Position numbers and translations under genes: made by a program. The notes below the pieces were generated by a model that saw only the letters and a list, made by a program, of their open reading frames with translations, was not told the origin of the DNA and searched no databases. From contig CALCEJ010000020.1 of assembly GCA_937900465.1 (NCBI GenBank), positions 1 to 15,222 on the forward strand: a stretch of DNA of 15,222 bases, in the 5' to 3' direction. The DNA comes from an uncultured Bacteroidales bacterium (lineage in GTDB: Bacteria; Bacteroidota; Bacteroidia; Bacteroidales; UBA932). Positions 1 to 8,746 of this stretch are shown one piece after another (position 1 is the first letter of the stretch; each line of letters opens with the position of its first letter).

Positions 1-757
1 GGTTCAGCTCAAGGTTGTCGATCATTCCGTTCAGTCTCTCTGCAGGAATCTCGCGGGCCTCGGACATCGCCGTTGACATAGTGCCCCAGATGGATTTTAC
101 CATCTGACGGTTCTGCTCAAGATTCTCCTCCGAAGGGCTGCTCTTGATGTATGTCTCGCCGGCGGATTTGTACTTTCCGTGGCGGATGAGCTGCATCTTG
201 ACTCCAAGCTTGTCAAGGACGTCCTTGAGGAACATCATCCTTCCGCTGATACCAAGAAGCTGGGAGGTTCCGCCGTGATAGCTTGTCATATATATCTTGT
301 CCGCAACGGAAGCGAGGTAGTAAGTGCCGTTCCCGGGATTCTCGAGGTATGCCACTACGGGCTTTCCGCTTTCACGGAAGCGTGCAAGGGCATCGCGGAG
401 TTCTTCTACCTCTGCCGTTCCTCCGTTGATTGCATCGCCACGGAGAAGGATGTACTTCACAGCGGGGTCGGAAGCGGCCTTACGGATAGCCCCTACGGCA
501 TCCCAGATGCCAATATTGTCATAGGCATCGCCCCGGCTCATAGCCATAAAATCGAACTGACCGGAGTCATCCGTCTGCTCCGTAAGCGCGATTTTCGCAA
601 GGTTGATGTCCATCACTCCCTCCTTGGGCATAGGTGAAACGCTCTTTCCAAGCGACGCCATCCCGGCAAAAACGATAAGGCTCAGAAGCGCCCCCACAAT
701 CCGGAGGATCAGAACGCCGCAGATAACGGCAAGGGTAGTCTTAAGGAAGTCTTTCAT
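1..757 (-). CDS. sppA: Signal peptide peptidase SppA, N-terminal part (runs off left edge)
   Basis: Translating the minus strand from the ATG at 757 gives 252 codons with no stop before the window edge, so the 3' half is missing. Residues about 7-35 form one hydrophobic segment, a signal anchor. The ClpP/crotonase-like fold follows (VKYILLRGDAINGG near 100-113, GKPVVAYLENPGNGTYYLAS near 131-150). The sequence GKYKSAGETY contains K197, which matches the catalytic lysine of the E. coli enzyme (K209). In this family the lysine lies in the N-terminal half and the serine partner in the C-terminal half, which is outside the window. The enzyme cleaves leftover signal peptides in the membrane. It lies downstream of the FAD dehydrogenase on the same strand, but a -7 element between them suggests its own promoter. 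The family call is secure; integrity of the C-terminal half is unknown. Confidence 0.93.
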   Translation of the reverse strand, partial: MKDFLKTTLAVICGVLILRIVGALLSLIVFAGMASLGKSVSPMPKEGVMDINLAKIALTEQTDDSGQFDFMAMSRGDAYDNIGIWDAVGAIRKAASDPAVKYILLRGDAINGGTAEVEELRDALARFRESGKPVVAYLENPGNGTYYLASVADKIYMTSYHGGTSQLLGISGRMMFLKDVLDKLGVKMQLIRHGKYKSAGETYIKSSPSEENLEQNRQMVKSIWGTMSTAMSEAREIPAERLNGMIDNLELN

Positions 758-779
758 ATAAGTAGTATTGTTCCGTTTG

Positions 780-787
780 CAAAGATA
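780..787 (-). promoter_or_regulatory. Bacteroidetes -7 element for sppA
   Basis: Read on the minus strand, this is TATCTTTG, a perfect match to the Bacteroidetes -7 consensus TAnnTTTG. It sits in the short gap between the end of the FAD dehydrogenase gene and the sppA ATG at 757. Transcription would start near 776, giving a leader of about 19 AT-rich bases with no Shine-Dalgarno sequence. I see no clear TTTG -33 element at the expected distance, which would fall inside the upstream gene. Confidence 0.5.
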
Positions 788-790
788 AAA

Positions 791-2350
791 TTATTCCCCG
801 GAAAGCCAGCGAGCCGCGGCGTCAGAGGCGCGGATACCGTCTATGGCCGATGATACTATGCCCCCGGAGTAACCAGCTCCTTCGCCGCAGGGATACAGTC
901 CCGGCACCGCAGTCAAATTGAGCCCGTCCGGATCCCTCGGAATCCTCACAGGCGAGGATGTCCTCGATTCCACTCCGAGAAGGAGCGCATCGTTCGTATA
1001 GTACCCGCGCATCTGCCTGTCAACCTCCGGGAAGGCTTTCCGGAGGCGGGACGCCACGTGTTCCGGAAGGAGCTCGTGAAGCGGCAGGGATACCGCCCCG
1101 GGGGGATACGAGGTCCGCGGAAGGTCCCTGGATACGACTGCGCGGCAGAAGTCTTTCATACGCTGGGCCGGGGCTGAGAAGGCCCGTCCCCCCGCAGCAG
1201 ATGCTGCGTCGAACATCGTCTTTTCGACATTCCTCTGGAAGTCCACAAGACGCAGCGGGCTGTCTCCGGGAACATCTTCCGGTTCTATCTGGACAACAAC
1301 GCCGGCATTAGCCCATTTAGACGATCTCGCAGAGTCTGACATACCGTTCAGAACGACTGTTCCCTCTTCCGTTGATGAAGGGACCAGCACTCCTCCCGGG
1401 CACATACAGAAGGAGAACACCCCCCTCCCGTCCACCTGCTGGACGAAGGAATACTCCGCCGTGGGCATAAAAGGCTGGTACTTTCCGTGGTAGCGCATCT
1501 GGTTGATCTGCCACTGGGGATGCTCCACCCTGACTCCGAGCGCAAATCCCTTCGCCTCCAACGGCCATCCCTTCGCATCGATCATCTCATACACGTCCCT
1601 CGCAGAATGTCCCGTCGCAAGTATCACCGCCTTCCCGAAGAACTCCCCGCCTCCTGCCGTAACGACTTTGAAGCCGGCGGCACAGTCCCGCACGGCTTCT
1701 ATGTCAGTGACACGGGAGCTAAAGTGATATTCACCTCCGTGTGAGAGGATCAGTTCGCGGATAGAGGCGACGATAGCGGGGAGCTTGTCCGTGCCTATAT
1801 GTGGATGGGCGTCGATGAGGATGTCCTCCGAAGCGCCGCACTGGACAAGCCGGTACAGGACTTCACGGATATCACCGCGCTTTGAGGAACGCGTGAAAAG
1901 CTTACCGTCAGAAAAAGCGCCGGCTCCGCCTTCGCCGTAGCAGTAGTTCGAGTCCGGATCAAGCCGTCCTTCACGGGAGATGGCAGCCATATCGGCAGCC
2001 CGGTCAGTGACCGGTTTTCCACGTTCGAGAACGATTGGCCTCAGCCCGTGGGAGAGAAGTTTAAGCGCAGCGAACATACCTGCGGGTCCGGCACCGACGA
2101 CGATAACAGGATCAGCGCCGTGACAGTCCTGAAGTTCAGGGAGCCTGTACTCGCTGACGGACTCCCCTTCCCGATAAGCCTGTATCCTGTATCGGTAAAC
2201 AATCTCCTGACGGGCATCCACGGAGCGGCGGACAATCACAGATGCCGCAACCTTTTCCGGACGGACGCCAAGAGCCTTGGAAGAAGCCTCGCGAAGCTCT
2301 GCTTCCGTCAGTTCCTTACCTATCTTTTTTGTAACCTCGAACTCTTTCAT
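791..2350 (-). CDS. FAD-dependent dehydrogenase (COG2509-type NAD(P)/FAD oxidoreductase)
   Basis: A 519-residue protein. An N-terminal alpha/beta region of about 80 residues precedes a Rossmann FAD-binding motif, VIVVGAGPAG at 82-91, with the ribose-binding acid in LERG (E109). GYSGGIVSSAIDGIRASD near the C-terminus, preceded by LYPCGEGA, is the second FAD-contacting motif. GFALGVRVEHPQ in the middle is typical of this uncharacterised dehydrogenase family, which is of about this length. The physiological substrate is not known. The start at 2350 lies 5 bases after the tsaD stop, so the two are probably co-transcribed. No unusual base use or truncation is seen. The family assignment is firm; the reaction is not established. 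Confidence 0.9.
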   Translation of the reverse strand: MKEFEVTKKIGKELTEAELREASSKALGVRPEKVAASVIVRRSVDARQEIVYRYRIQAYREGESVSEYRLPELQDCHGADPVIVVGAGPAGMFAALKLLSHGLRPIVLERGKPVTDRAADMAAISREGRLDPDSNYCYGEGGAGAFSDGKLFTRSSKRGDIREVLYRLVQCGASEDILIDAHPHIGTDKLPAIVASIRELILSHGGEYHFSSRVTDIEAVRDCAAGFKVVTAGGGEFFGKAVILATGHSARDVYEMIDAKGWPLEAKGFALGVRVEHPQWQINQMRYHGKYQPFMPTAEYSFVQQVDGRGVFSFCMCPGGVLVPSSTEEGTVVLNGMSDSARSSKWANAGVVVQIEPEDVPGDSPLRLVDFQRNVEKTMFDAASAAGGRAFSAPAQRMKDFCRAVVSRDLPRTSYPPGAVSLPLHELLPEHVASRLRKAFPEVDRQMRGYYTNDALLLGVESRTSSPVRIPRDPDGLNLTAVPGLYPCGEGAGYSGGIVSSAIDGIRASDAAARWLSGE

Positions 2351-2355
2351 CTATG

Positions 2356-3372
2356 TTACAATTCTGAAATACGTGCCACCGGAGCTATGTCCAAAGGGGT
2401 TCTGAAGCCCGCCTTATACCTGAACCATCCGGCGACGGCAATCATCGCGGCATTGTCTGTAGTGAAGCGAAGAGGAGGGAGATAAGTGTTCCACCTGCGG
2501 CGGCGGCCTTCAATCCTTGAGCGGAGTCCGCTGTTTGCAGAGACGCCGCCACCGATAGTGATTTCCCTGATTCCCGTCTGTTTCGCGGCCTTGATAAGCT
2601 TATCCATAAGGATATCGATGAGCGTCTTCTGGAAAGAAGCGCAGATGTCCTCCTTGTTGTTCTCCATAAAGTCCGGATCTTCAGCCATCCTGTCCCTGAC
2701 AAAATACAGTAAAGAGGTCTTTACGCCGCTGAAACTGTAGTCAAGTCCGGGGATATGGGGTTTTGCGAAACTGAACCTGAGGGGGTCGCCCTCCTTTGCA
2801 AGGCGGTCAATGACCGGCCCCCCGGGATAACCTAGACCCATCATCTTCGAACATTTATCAAAAGCCTCGCCCACGGCATCATCTATTGTCTGTCCAAGGA
2901 TAGTGTACTCCAGCGGCCCGTCAACGCGGACAATCTGAGAGTTCCCGCCGGAAACCAGAAGGCACAGGTAAGGGAACGAAGGCTCACGGACAGGGTTGCC
3001 TTCCTCGCGGATAAAATTGGCCAGAATATGTCCCTGAAGATGATTGACCTCCACCAGAGGAATACCCAGAGAGTATGCGAAACCCTTCGCAAAAGAGGTT
3101 CCGACAAGGAGGGATCCCAAAAGCCCGGGGCCCCTTGTAAAAGCAACGGCCGTAAGCTCTTCCGGTTTTACATCTGCCTTTGCGAGCGCTGACGAGACCA
3201 CAGGAACGATATTTTGTTCGTGGGCTCTTGAAGCGAGTTCGGGGACTACGCCGCCGTAGTCCTTGTGGACCTGCTGCGAGGCGATTACGTTCGAAAGCAG
3301 GACCCCGTCCCGGAGAACGGCTGCCGAAGTATCGTCACAGGAAGACTCGATTCCAAGTAAAATATCTGCCAT
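2356..3372 (-). CDS. tsaD: tRNA N6-adenosine threonylcarbamoyltransferase TsaD
   Basis: TsaD transfers the threonylcarbamoyl group from TC-AMP to A37 of ANN-decoding tRNAs to make t6A, working with TsaB and TsaE. The 338-residue product begins MADILLGIESSCDDTSAAVL, the standard family N-terminus. HLQGH gives metal ligands H111 and H115, D306 in TTDNAAM is the third, and GGGVSAN at 274-280 is a conserved nucleotide-binding loop. The reading frame stays open upstream to 3447, but the family start is the ATG at 3372. The extra residues would come from the promoter region and do not resemble TsaD. The gene is divergent from tamB and followed after 5 bases by the FAD dehydrogenase. The full-length protein shows no missing key residue. 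Confidence 0.97.
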   Translation of the reverse strand: MADILLGIESSCDDTSAAVLRDGVLLSNVIASQQVHKDYGGVVPELASRAHEQNIVPVVSSALAKADVKPEELTAVAFTRGPGLLGSLLVGTSFAKGFAYSLGIPLVEVNHLQGHILANFIREEGNPVREPSFPYLCLLVSGGNSQIVRVDGPLEYTILGQTIDDAVGEAFDKCSKMMGLGYPGGPVIDRLAKEGDPLRFSFAKPHIPGLDYSFSGVKTSLLYFVRDRMAEDPDFMENNKEDICASFQKTLIDILMDKLIKAAKQTGIREITIGGGVSANSGLRSRIEGRRRRWNTYLPPLRFTTDNAAMIAVAGWFRYKAGFRTPLDIAPVARISEL

Positions 3373-3380
3373 AGAGGCTG

Positions 3381-3410
3381 CAAAGTTACAAAAAAAGGAG
3401 ACATAACAAA
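3381..3410 (-). promoter_or_regulatory. tsaD promoter (-33 TTTG, -7 TAACTTTG)
   Basis: On the minus strand TTTG at 3410-3407 is followed, after 18 bases, by TAACTTTG at 3388-3381. This fits the Bacteroidetes TTTG/TAnnTTTG promoter pattern. The predicted start of transcription, near 3377, leaves only about five bases before the tsaD ATG at 3372, so the message would be almost leaderless. Position and match quality are seen directly; use as a promoter is inferred. Confidence 0.6.
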
Positions 3411-3419
3411 TTAATTTGT

Positions 3420-3427
3420 TATCTTTG
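3420..3427 (+). promoter_or_regulatory. -7 element for the tamB operon
   Basis: TATCTTTG is a perfect TAnnTTTG match pointing rightwards, ending seven bases before the GTG at 3435. Transcription would begin around 3431, so the seven-gene message would be essentially leaderless. No TTTG is seen at the expected -33 spacing, so the promoter may be weak or need an activator. It is back-to-back with the tsaD promoter; the two -7 elements are 31 bases apart. Confidence 0.5.
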
Positions 3428-3434
3428 TAGGTTG

Positions 3435-6400
3435 GTGAAGAAGGCATTAAATATCGTTTTCTATGTGGTGGGCGCTCTCGTCATACTGCTCCTCGCAGGG
3501 GTGGTCGCGATGCAGTTCCCGTCCGTTCAGACATTCGCCGGAAAGAAGGCTCTCGAGAACATCTCCAAGGATATGCGCGGGCGTATGACCTTCTCGTCAG
3601 TATCCGTGGAGCCGTTCAAGGCCATTGTAGTGAAGGATTTTGTAATCCTGGACGACAAACCGTTCGTCCAGCAGGACGGTGATTTCCCCGGAAACGGCCC
3701 CGACACACTTCTGCACGTCGGGCAGCTGAGCGCTAAATTCTCCCTGGCCGGTCTTATGGACGGAAAGGGACTTCACCTTTCGAGACTCTCCATCGACGGA
3801 GGCTCTTTCAACCTTAGCGTAGAGCCATACCTCGGAACAGAATACGACCGTGCCGTCATTACAAACCTCGAGCGAATCTTCGACATTGAGTCTCCGTCGA
3901 ATCCCGTTTTCGACTGGGGGAACATTGCGTACGCCTCCAACTTATCGGTCAAAGACTTCAAATATCGGATGAAGATCTACGACGGACAGTTCCCAGGCGC
4001 CGCTCCCGGTGTCATCAGCTGGAATGACCTCGACCTCACGACGAGTATACGCGCACGCGGAGTCCGCGTTGCGGACGGGCTCGTCTGCGCCAACGTAGAA
4101 CACCTGGACATCCACGAAAAGTCCGGAGCGACGTTCCACAACCTGACCGGCCGTGTCCGCGTCGGTAAGGAAAAAGTAATCGTAAACAACCTCGTCATAG
4201 ACGAAGAATTCTCATATCTGAATCTTCGGACGTTCAAAATGCTGGGGCCCCTCAAGGATTACAACGAAATCTTCGACAAGATACGGTTTGAAGGCGACTT
4301 CCGCAGCCCCTCTCACCTTTCGATTAAGACCATTTCGAGGTTCGCCCCGGGTATGGACAATCTTACGATGGACGCAAAAATCGTCGGAAAGGTCGCCGGC
4401 TACGTCAGCGACTTCGTTTTTGACGATTTTAGGTTTGAAGATTTGACAAGTGGCCTCACAGCCACCCTGAGGGGCGATTTTATTGGCCTGCCTTACATCG
4501 AAGACTCCCATTTTAACATAAATGTTACAAATTTAAGATTTGAAACGAAAACCCTCGAAAAATTTGTAACAGAATGGGCTCCGAAAACAAAAATCGGCCT
4601 TGGAGGCATCGCTAAGGGGGTTGGTTTCACTTTTAACGGTTCCGCTAAAGGGCCGCTAAACAGACTGCGAATCGCAGGTAATGTCAAATCCTCCGCGGGG
4701 AAGGCGCAGGCGGATGTTACGATAAGAAATCTTATGGACTCTGCCCGCCCGGTCATTATCGGGGGTACCGCATCGACTGAGAATATCGATGTCGGAAAGA
4801 TCGTCGGGACTGATATCGTACACGAGGTCACGATGCGAACTGGTCTCGAGGCCTCCTTCGGGAATAATGGCATAAACGTAAGGATTGACTCGCTGAAGGT
4901 TCCACGGCTGAACGCCCTGGGCTACGACTATAGCGGCATTGAGGCGGTGGGTACGTTCACAGGCAGTGACTTTGACGGCCGTATCATCTGTAATGACCCC
5001 AACCTGAGATTCCTGTTCCAGGGTCTTTTCAACCTGTCTCCCCGTACGCGCAACGCATCCTATGAGTTCTTCGCGAATCTTGGCTATGCGGACCTGAACG
5101 CCCTGCATCTGGATCCCCGCTCGCCATCAAAGGTTTCCCTTATGACGGAAGCATCGTTCGTCAGGACGGAGAACAAGGACCTTCTGGGAGAGGTAAACAT
5201 CCGTAACCTGCGTTTCGAATCCGCAACAGGAAGCCACGATATCGGTAACATTACTGTCAACTCAACCGTGGTCGAAAATGGCAGAAAATACGATTTCAGC
5301 CACAAGGCGAAGTTCTCCTCGCGTTTTGCTAACGGCTCCTTTGCCGGCAGCAAGTCCATCCTCGCAATGGTCAGCGACCTTAAGACACTGCTCCTGTCGA
5401 GGGAGCTTCCCGCTCTGCTGGAGGATCCGGATCCGACGTGGGAAAAGGCCCGCTACAATCTCGATTTCAAGTTCTCCAATGCGACAGAAGTACTTTCTTT
5501 CATAGCCCCCGGCGTTTATATCGATGACGGGACCGCTATCAGGATGAGGGTTGATACAAGCGGTATCGTAAACGGCTCGGTCTCATCCGGACGCCTCGCC
5601 ATCAAGGACAAATATATGAAGGACCTGTTCCTCTCAATGGACAACAGGGGCGGAAGCATAAACGCCTCCGCGAGGGCATCGTCCCTTAAAGTCGGGGCAA
5701 TGGTCCTTCGGGACGGAACGCTTATGGTGACAGCTGACAATAACTCAATCGATGCTTCTGCGGCCTTTGACAATGGTTTGGAAAATGAAACATCAGCAGA
5801 CCTCAGACTGCTTGCAAACATATCCAGAGGCACGAAGGGTCTTGGGGTGAACGGACGCGTCCTCCCCTCCTCCATCTGTTACAACGGCCAGTGCTGGAGC
5901 CTTTCTTCCGGAACCGTGGAGTACTATGGCGGAGATGCCGGAGTGGACAACCTTATTGCATCTTGCGACAGCCAGTCTGTGCTCGTTGACGGCGGAATCT
6001 CCTCCTCCAGGACGGATACCCTCAGGGTAGATCTTGCAAACTTTGACATATCCCTCCTTAACACTATACTTGGAAGCGGCACCATTCCTTCACTCGGAGG
6101 ACGGGCAAACGGAAAGGCACTCGTACTGTCCCCTACAGCACCTACACCCGGACTTCTCGCAGACATAATCTGCCACGGGACCACGATCTCCGGATTCGAC
6201 GCCGGGGATATTGCGGCGGGAAGCCAGTGGAACGGCGCCGGGGAACGCTTTGACCTGTACGTAAGAAACGACATTGACGGGCTTAGGACTATCGACGTAA
6301 CGGGCTTCCTCAAGCCTTCAAACGGAGACATCGGAGCTACGGCGAAACTGGAGGGACTCGAAATGGGATACGCATCAGAGTACCTGACGGATATTTTCTC

Positions 6401-8027
6401 CCGCTTCAGCGGGTCTGTTTACGGCACAGTCACTCTGGGCGGTAATCTTAAATCGCCAAGGCTTGACAGCGATGGCCTCAACCTCAGGGACGGAATCCTG
6501 GAAGTTGACTTCACAAAGGTCCGCTATTTCGCTGAAGGTCCCGTCTCCGTCAACAACGATGGGCTGCATTTTGAGGGTATCAAAGTCAAAGACGGCCTTG
6601 GAGGTACCGGAGAGGGCACCGGAGGTATCTATTTTGGAAACTTCAAGGACTTCCGGACGGGTATCCACATCGATTTCCGTGATATGAAAGCCATTGCGAT
6701 GCAACCGGGAGACAACAATATCCTTTACGGTGATGCATTCGCGACCGGAACTGTTGACGTGACCGGACCTTTTGATGCGATCCTCCTTTCCGTAAGCGGA
6801 CGTACGACAAAGAGTGGGAATGTCCATATCCCGCTTGACAACTCCCTCACGGCCAGTACTCATAACCTCCTGACCTTCACGGAACCCCCGAAGGAGGAGC
6901 AGTACATCGACAGGTACGAACAGATGATGGGACTTGAATCTACCGGAAAGCAACGTGCGGCAAGGTTTGACATCGCACTGAACATCCAGGCCACGCCGGA
7001 TGTGATGGCGTATCTCGACATAGGGCAGGGCAACACCCTGAGCGGCACCGGAGCCGGAACAATCGCGATCGACGTCAGCGAGGTGGACGACCTGTTCACG
7101 ATCAACGGCGACTATACCCTCCAGGACGGTAGTTTCCACGTCTCCGCTATGGACCTGATTTCGAGGGACTTCTCCATCCGGGACGGCAGCTCCATCCGCT
7201 TCGAAGGCGATGTGATGGACTCCGACCTCGACATCAACGCAGTTTATACGACAAAGACTTCGCTTGCGAACCTTATTTCCGACTCCACTTCCGTCAGCCG
7301 GCGTAACGTCGAGTGCGGAATCGCAATCACGGATAAGCTCAGGAACCCTCAGATCGCCCTGTCTATCGAAGTTCCGGACCTCGATCCAGCGACCCAGTCT
7401 CTCGTCGAAAGTGCCCTCAATACTGAAGACAAGGTCCAGAAACAGTTCCTGTACCTGCTGATAACTAATACTTTCCTCCCCTCGGAAGAATCCGGAATTA
7501 CAGCGGGACTGGGTTCAGACATGCTGTTCTCGAATGTTTCGGGCATTATGTCCGGACAGCTGAACAATATCTTCCAGAAGCTCGACATTCCGCTTGACCT
7601 TGGTCTGAACTATCAGCCTTCGGAGAGCGGCAGCGATATCTTTGACGTCGCCGTATCCACACAGCTGTTCAACAACCGCGTCGTCGTGAACGGAACCCTC
7701 GGGAACAAACGGTACGGGTCCACGACTACTGACGAGGTCGCGGGTGACCTCGACGTTGAGATCAAGATGGACCAGTCCGGGGCAGTGCGCCTCAATATGT
7801 TCTCGCACTCAGCAGACCAGTACACGAACTACCTTGACGATAGTCAGAGAAACGGCGGCGGTATCACCTTCCAGAAGGAGTTCAACACCTTCGGCGACCT
7901 CCTCCGGGACATCTTCTCTTCGAAGAAAAAGAGGGAAAAGAGACGTCTCGAGGCCTTGGAAAATGAAACTTCCGTCACGCTGCAGATAGATACAGCGGGG
8001 GTTGCGTCCAAAATTGAAACAAAATGA
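3435..8027 (+). CDS. tamB: TamB-family translocation/assembly protein (AsmA-like, DUF490 C-terminus)
   Basis: A very large protein of 1530 residues (1531 if the TTG at 3432 is used). It opens with one N-terminal membrane segment (about residues 5-27, VFYVVGALVILLLAGVVA). A long, repetitive, beta-rich periplasmic body follows, and a TamB/DUF490-type C-terminal domain from about residue 1050 on. Typical of the latter is the stretch at about 1225-1275 (YTLQDGSFHVSAMDL, FSIRDGSSIRFEGD, DLDINAVY). TamB proteins span from the inner to the outer membrane and are linked to outer-membrane protein assembly and lipid transport; the exact cargo here is unknown. No in-frame ATG lies upstream, and the first in-frame ATG downstream would cut into the membrane anchor. 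The start must therefore be GTG (3435) or TTG (3432), just after the -7 element. Its stop overlaps the next start as ATGA. No TamA/BamA-like barrel gene is in the window. Confidence 0.92.
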   Translation: MKKALNIVFYVVGALVILLLAGVVAMQFPSVQTFAGKKALENISKDMRGRMTFSSVSVEPFKAIVVKDFVILDDKPFVQQDGDFPGNGPDTLLHVGQLSAKFSLAGLMDGKGLHLSRLSIDGGSFNLSVEPYLGTEYDRAVITNLERIFDIESPSNPVFDWGNIAYASNLSVKDFKYRMKIYDGQFPGAAPGVISWNDLDLTTSIRARGVRVADGLVCANVEHLDIHEKSGATFHNLTGRVRVGKEKVIVNNLVIDEEFSYLNLRTFKMLGPLKDYNEIFDKIRFEGDFRSPSHLSIKTISRFAPGMDNLTMDAKIVGKVAGYVSDFVFDDFRFEDLTSGLTATLRGDFIGLPYIEDSHFNINVTNLRFETKTLEKFVTEWAPKTKIGLGGIAKGVGFTFNGSAKGPLNRLRIAGNVKSSAGKAQADVTIRNLMDSARPVIIGGTASTENIDVGKIVGTDIVHEVTMRTGLEASFGNNGINVRIDSLKVPRLNALGYDYSGIEAVGTFTGSDFDGRIICNDPNLRFLFQGLFNLSPRTRNASYEFFANLGYADLNALHLDPRSPSKVSLMTEASFVRTENKDLLGEVNIRNLRFESATGSHDIGNITVNSTVVENGRKYDFSHKAKFSSRFANGSFAGSKSILAMVSDLKTLLLSRELPALLEDPDPTWEKARYNLDFKFSNATEVLSFIAPGVYIDDGTAIRMRVDTSGIVNGSVSSGRLAIKDKYMKDLFLSMDNRGGSINASARASSLKVGAMVLRDGTLMVTADNNSIDASAAFDNGLENETSADLRLLANISRGTKGLGVNGRVLPSSICYNGQCWSLSSGTVEYYGGDAGVDNLIASCDSQSVLVDGGISSSRTDTLRVDLANFDISLLNTILGSGTIPSLGGRANGKALVLSPTAPTPGLLADIICHGTTISGFDAGDIAAGSQWNGAGERFDLYVRNDIDGLRTIDVTGFLKPSNGDIGATAKLEGLEMGYASEYLTDIFSRFSGSVYGTVTLGGNLKSPRLDSDGLNLRDGILEVDFTKVRYFAEGPVSVNNDGLHFEGIKVKDGLGGTGEGTGGIYFGNFKDFRTGIHIDFRDMKAIAMQPGDNNILYGDAFATGTVDVTGPFDAILLSVSGRTTKSGNVHIPLDNSLTASTHNLLTFTEPPKEEQYIDRYEQMMGLESTGKQRAARFDIALNIQATPDVMAYLDIGQGNTLSGTGAGTIAIDVSEVDDLFTINGDYTLQDGSFHVSAMDLISRDFSIRDGSSIRFEGDVMDSDLDINAVYTTKTSLANLISDSTSVSRRNVECGIAITDKLRNPQIALSIEVPDLDPATQSLVESALNTEDKVQKQFLYLLITNTFLPSEESGITAGLGSDMLFSNVSGIMSGQLNNIFQKLDIPLDLGLNYQPSESGSDIFDVAVSTQLFNNRVVVNGTLGNKRYGSTTTDEVAGDLDVEIKMDQSGAVRLNMFSHSADQYTNYLDDSQRNGGGITFQKEFNTFGDLLRDIFSSKKKREKRRLEALENETSVTLQIDTAGVASKIETK

Positions 8028-8746
8028 CCAGAGGAAAACTATATCTGATCCCAACACCGCTTGCAGACACGGCGCCCTCCGCCGTGCTGCCCTCCTCCGT
8101 ATTGGAGATAATTCCCACTCTTGACTGCTTCGTCGTCGAGGAGACCCGGACTGCACGGCGTTTCCTTTCCGCCGCAGGTCTCAAGGGCCATATCGACGGG
8201 CTCGAGTTCCACGAGCTCAATGAGCATACCCGTCCGGAGGATGTAGAACAGTTCGCCGCCCTCTTTGAAGGAGGCAGGAACGTCGGTCTCCTGAGCGAAG
8301 CCGGACTTCCCGCGGTTGCGGATCCCGGGGCCCTTCTCGTGGCGCTCTGCCACCGGAATGGAATCGAAGTCATTCCACTCACAGGCCCGTCATCGCTGAT
8401 GATGGCGCTTATGGCTTCGGGACTCAACGGACAGGCATTCGCCTTCGCCGGATACATTCCCGTCAAGGCCGATGAACGCCGCGCCGCCCTGCGCTCCCTC
8501 GAAAAGCGCTCCGCTCAGTGGCACGAGACGGAGATTATGATTGAAACGCCCTACCGCAACGACTCTCTCCTCAAGGATATGCTTGATACGCTATCCGGAG
8601 GAACGCTTCTTACGGTTGCTGCCGATATCACCCTCCCGACACAGCTTATCCGGACGCTTCCGGTAGCCCGGTGGAAAAGGGAGACTGGTTTTACTGTCGG
8701 GAAACGCCCGTGCGTATTCCTGATTCTTGCTGGAGGGAAGGCATGA
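8024..8746 (+). CDS. SAM-dependent methyltransferase, RsmI-like (tetrapyrrole methylase fold) paralogue
   Basis: A 240-residue protein of the tetrapyrrole (corrin/porphyrin) methylase fold. It has YLIPTPLAD (7-15), VEETRTARRFL (38-48), SEAGLPAVADPG (91-102) and LTGPSS (119-124), all in the order seen in RsmI. RsmI methylates the 2'-hydroxyl of C1402 in 16S rRNA. However, the usual RsmI opening VPTPIGNLxDIT is replaced by IPTPLADTAPSAVLP. The FHELNEHTRPEDV and ASGLNGQAFAF blocks fit a second, shorter Bacteroidetes paralogue rather than genuine RsmI. I therefore leave the gene unnamed; an RNA methyltransferase role is an inference from homology. The ATG overlaps the tamB stop, and its own stop overlaps the mtaB start, implying translational coupling. 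Confidence 0.88.
   Translation: MTRGKLYLIPTPLADTAPSAVLPSSVLEIIPTLDCFVVEETRTARRFLSAAGLKGHIDGLEFHELNEHTRPEDVEQFAALFEGGRNVGLLSEAGLPAVADPGALLVALCHRNGIEVIPLTGPSSLMMALMASGLNGQAFAFAGYIPVKADERRAALRSLEKRSAQWHETEIMIETPYRNDSLLKDMLDTLSGGTLLTVAADITLPTQLIRTLPVARWKRETGFTVGKRPCVFLILAGGKA

Noticed and set aside
179..637. Plus-strand open frame of 152 codons at the left edge
   Set aside because: It lies antisense to sppA, whose minus-strand translation gives a clear SppA sequence with the catalytic lysine; the plus frame has no recognisable motif.
6375..7139. Minus-strand open frame of 254 codons inside tamB
   Set aside because: It is antisense to the well-supported TamB C-terminal domain and has no family features; long shadow frames are expected in GC-rich coding sequence.
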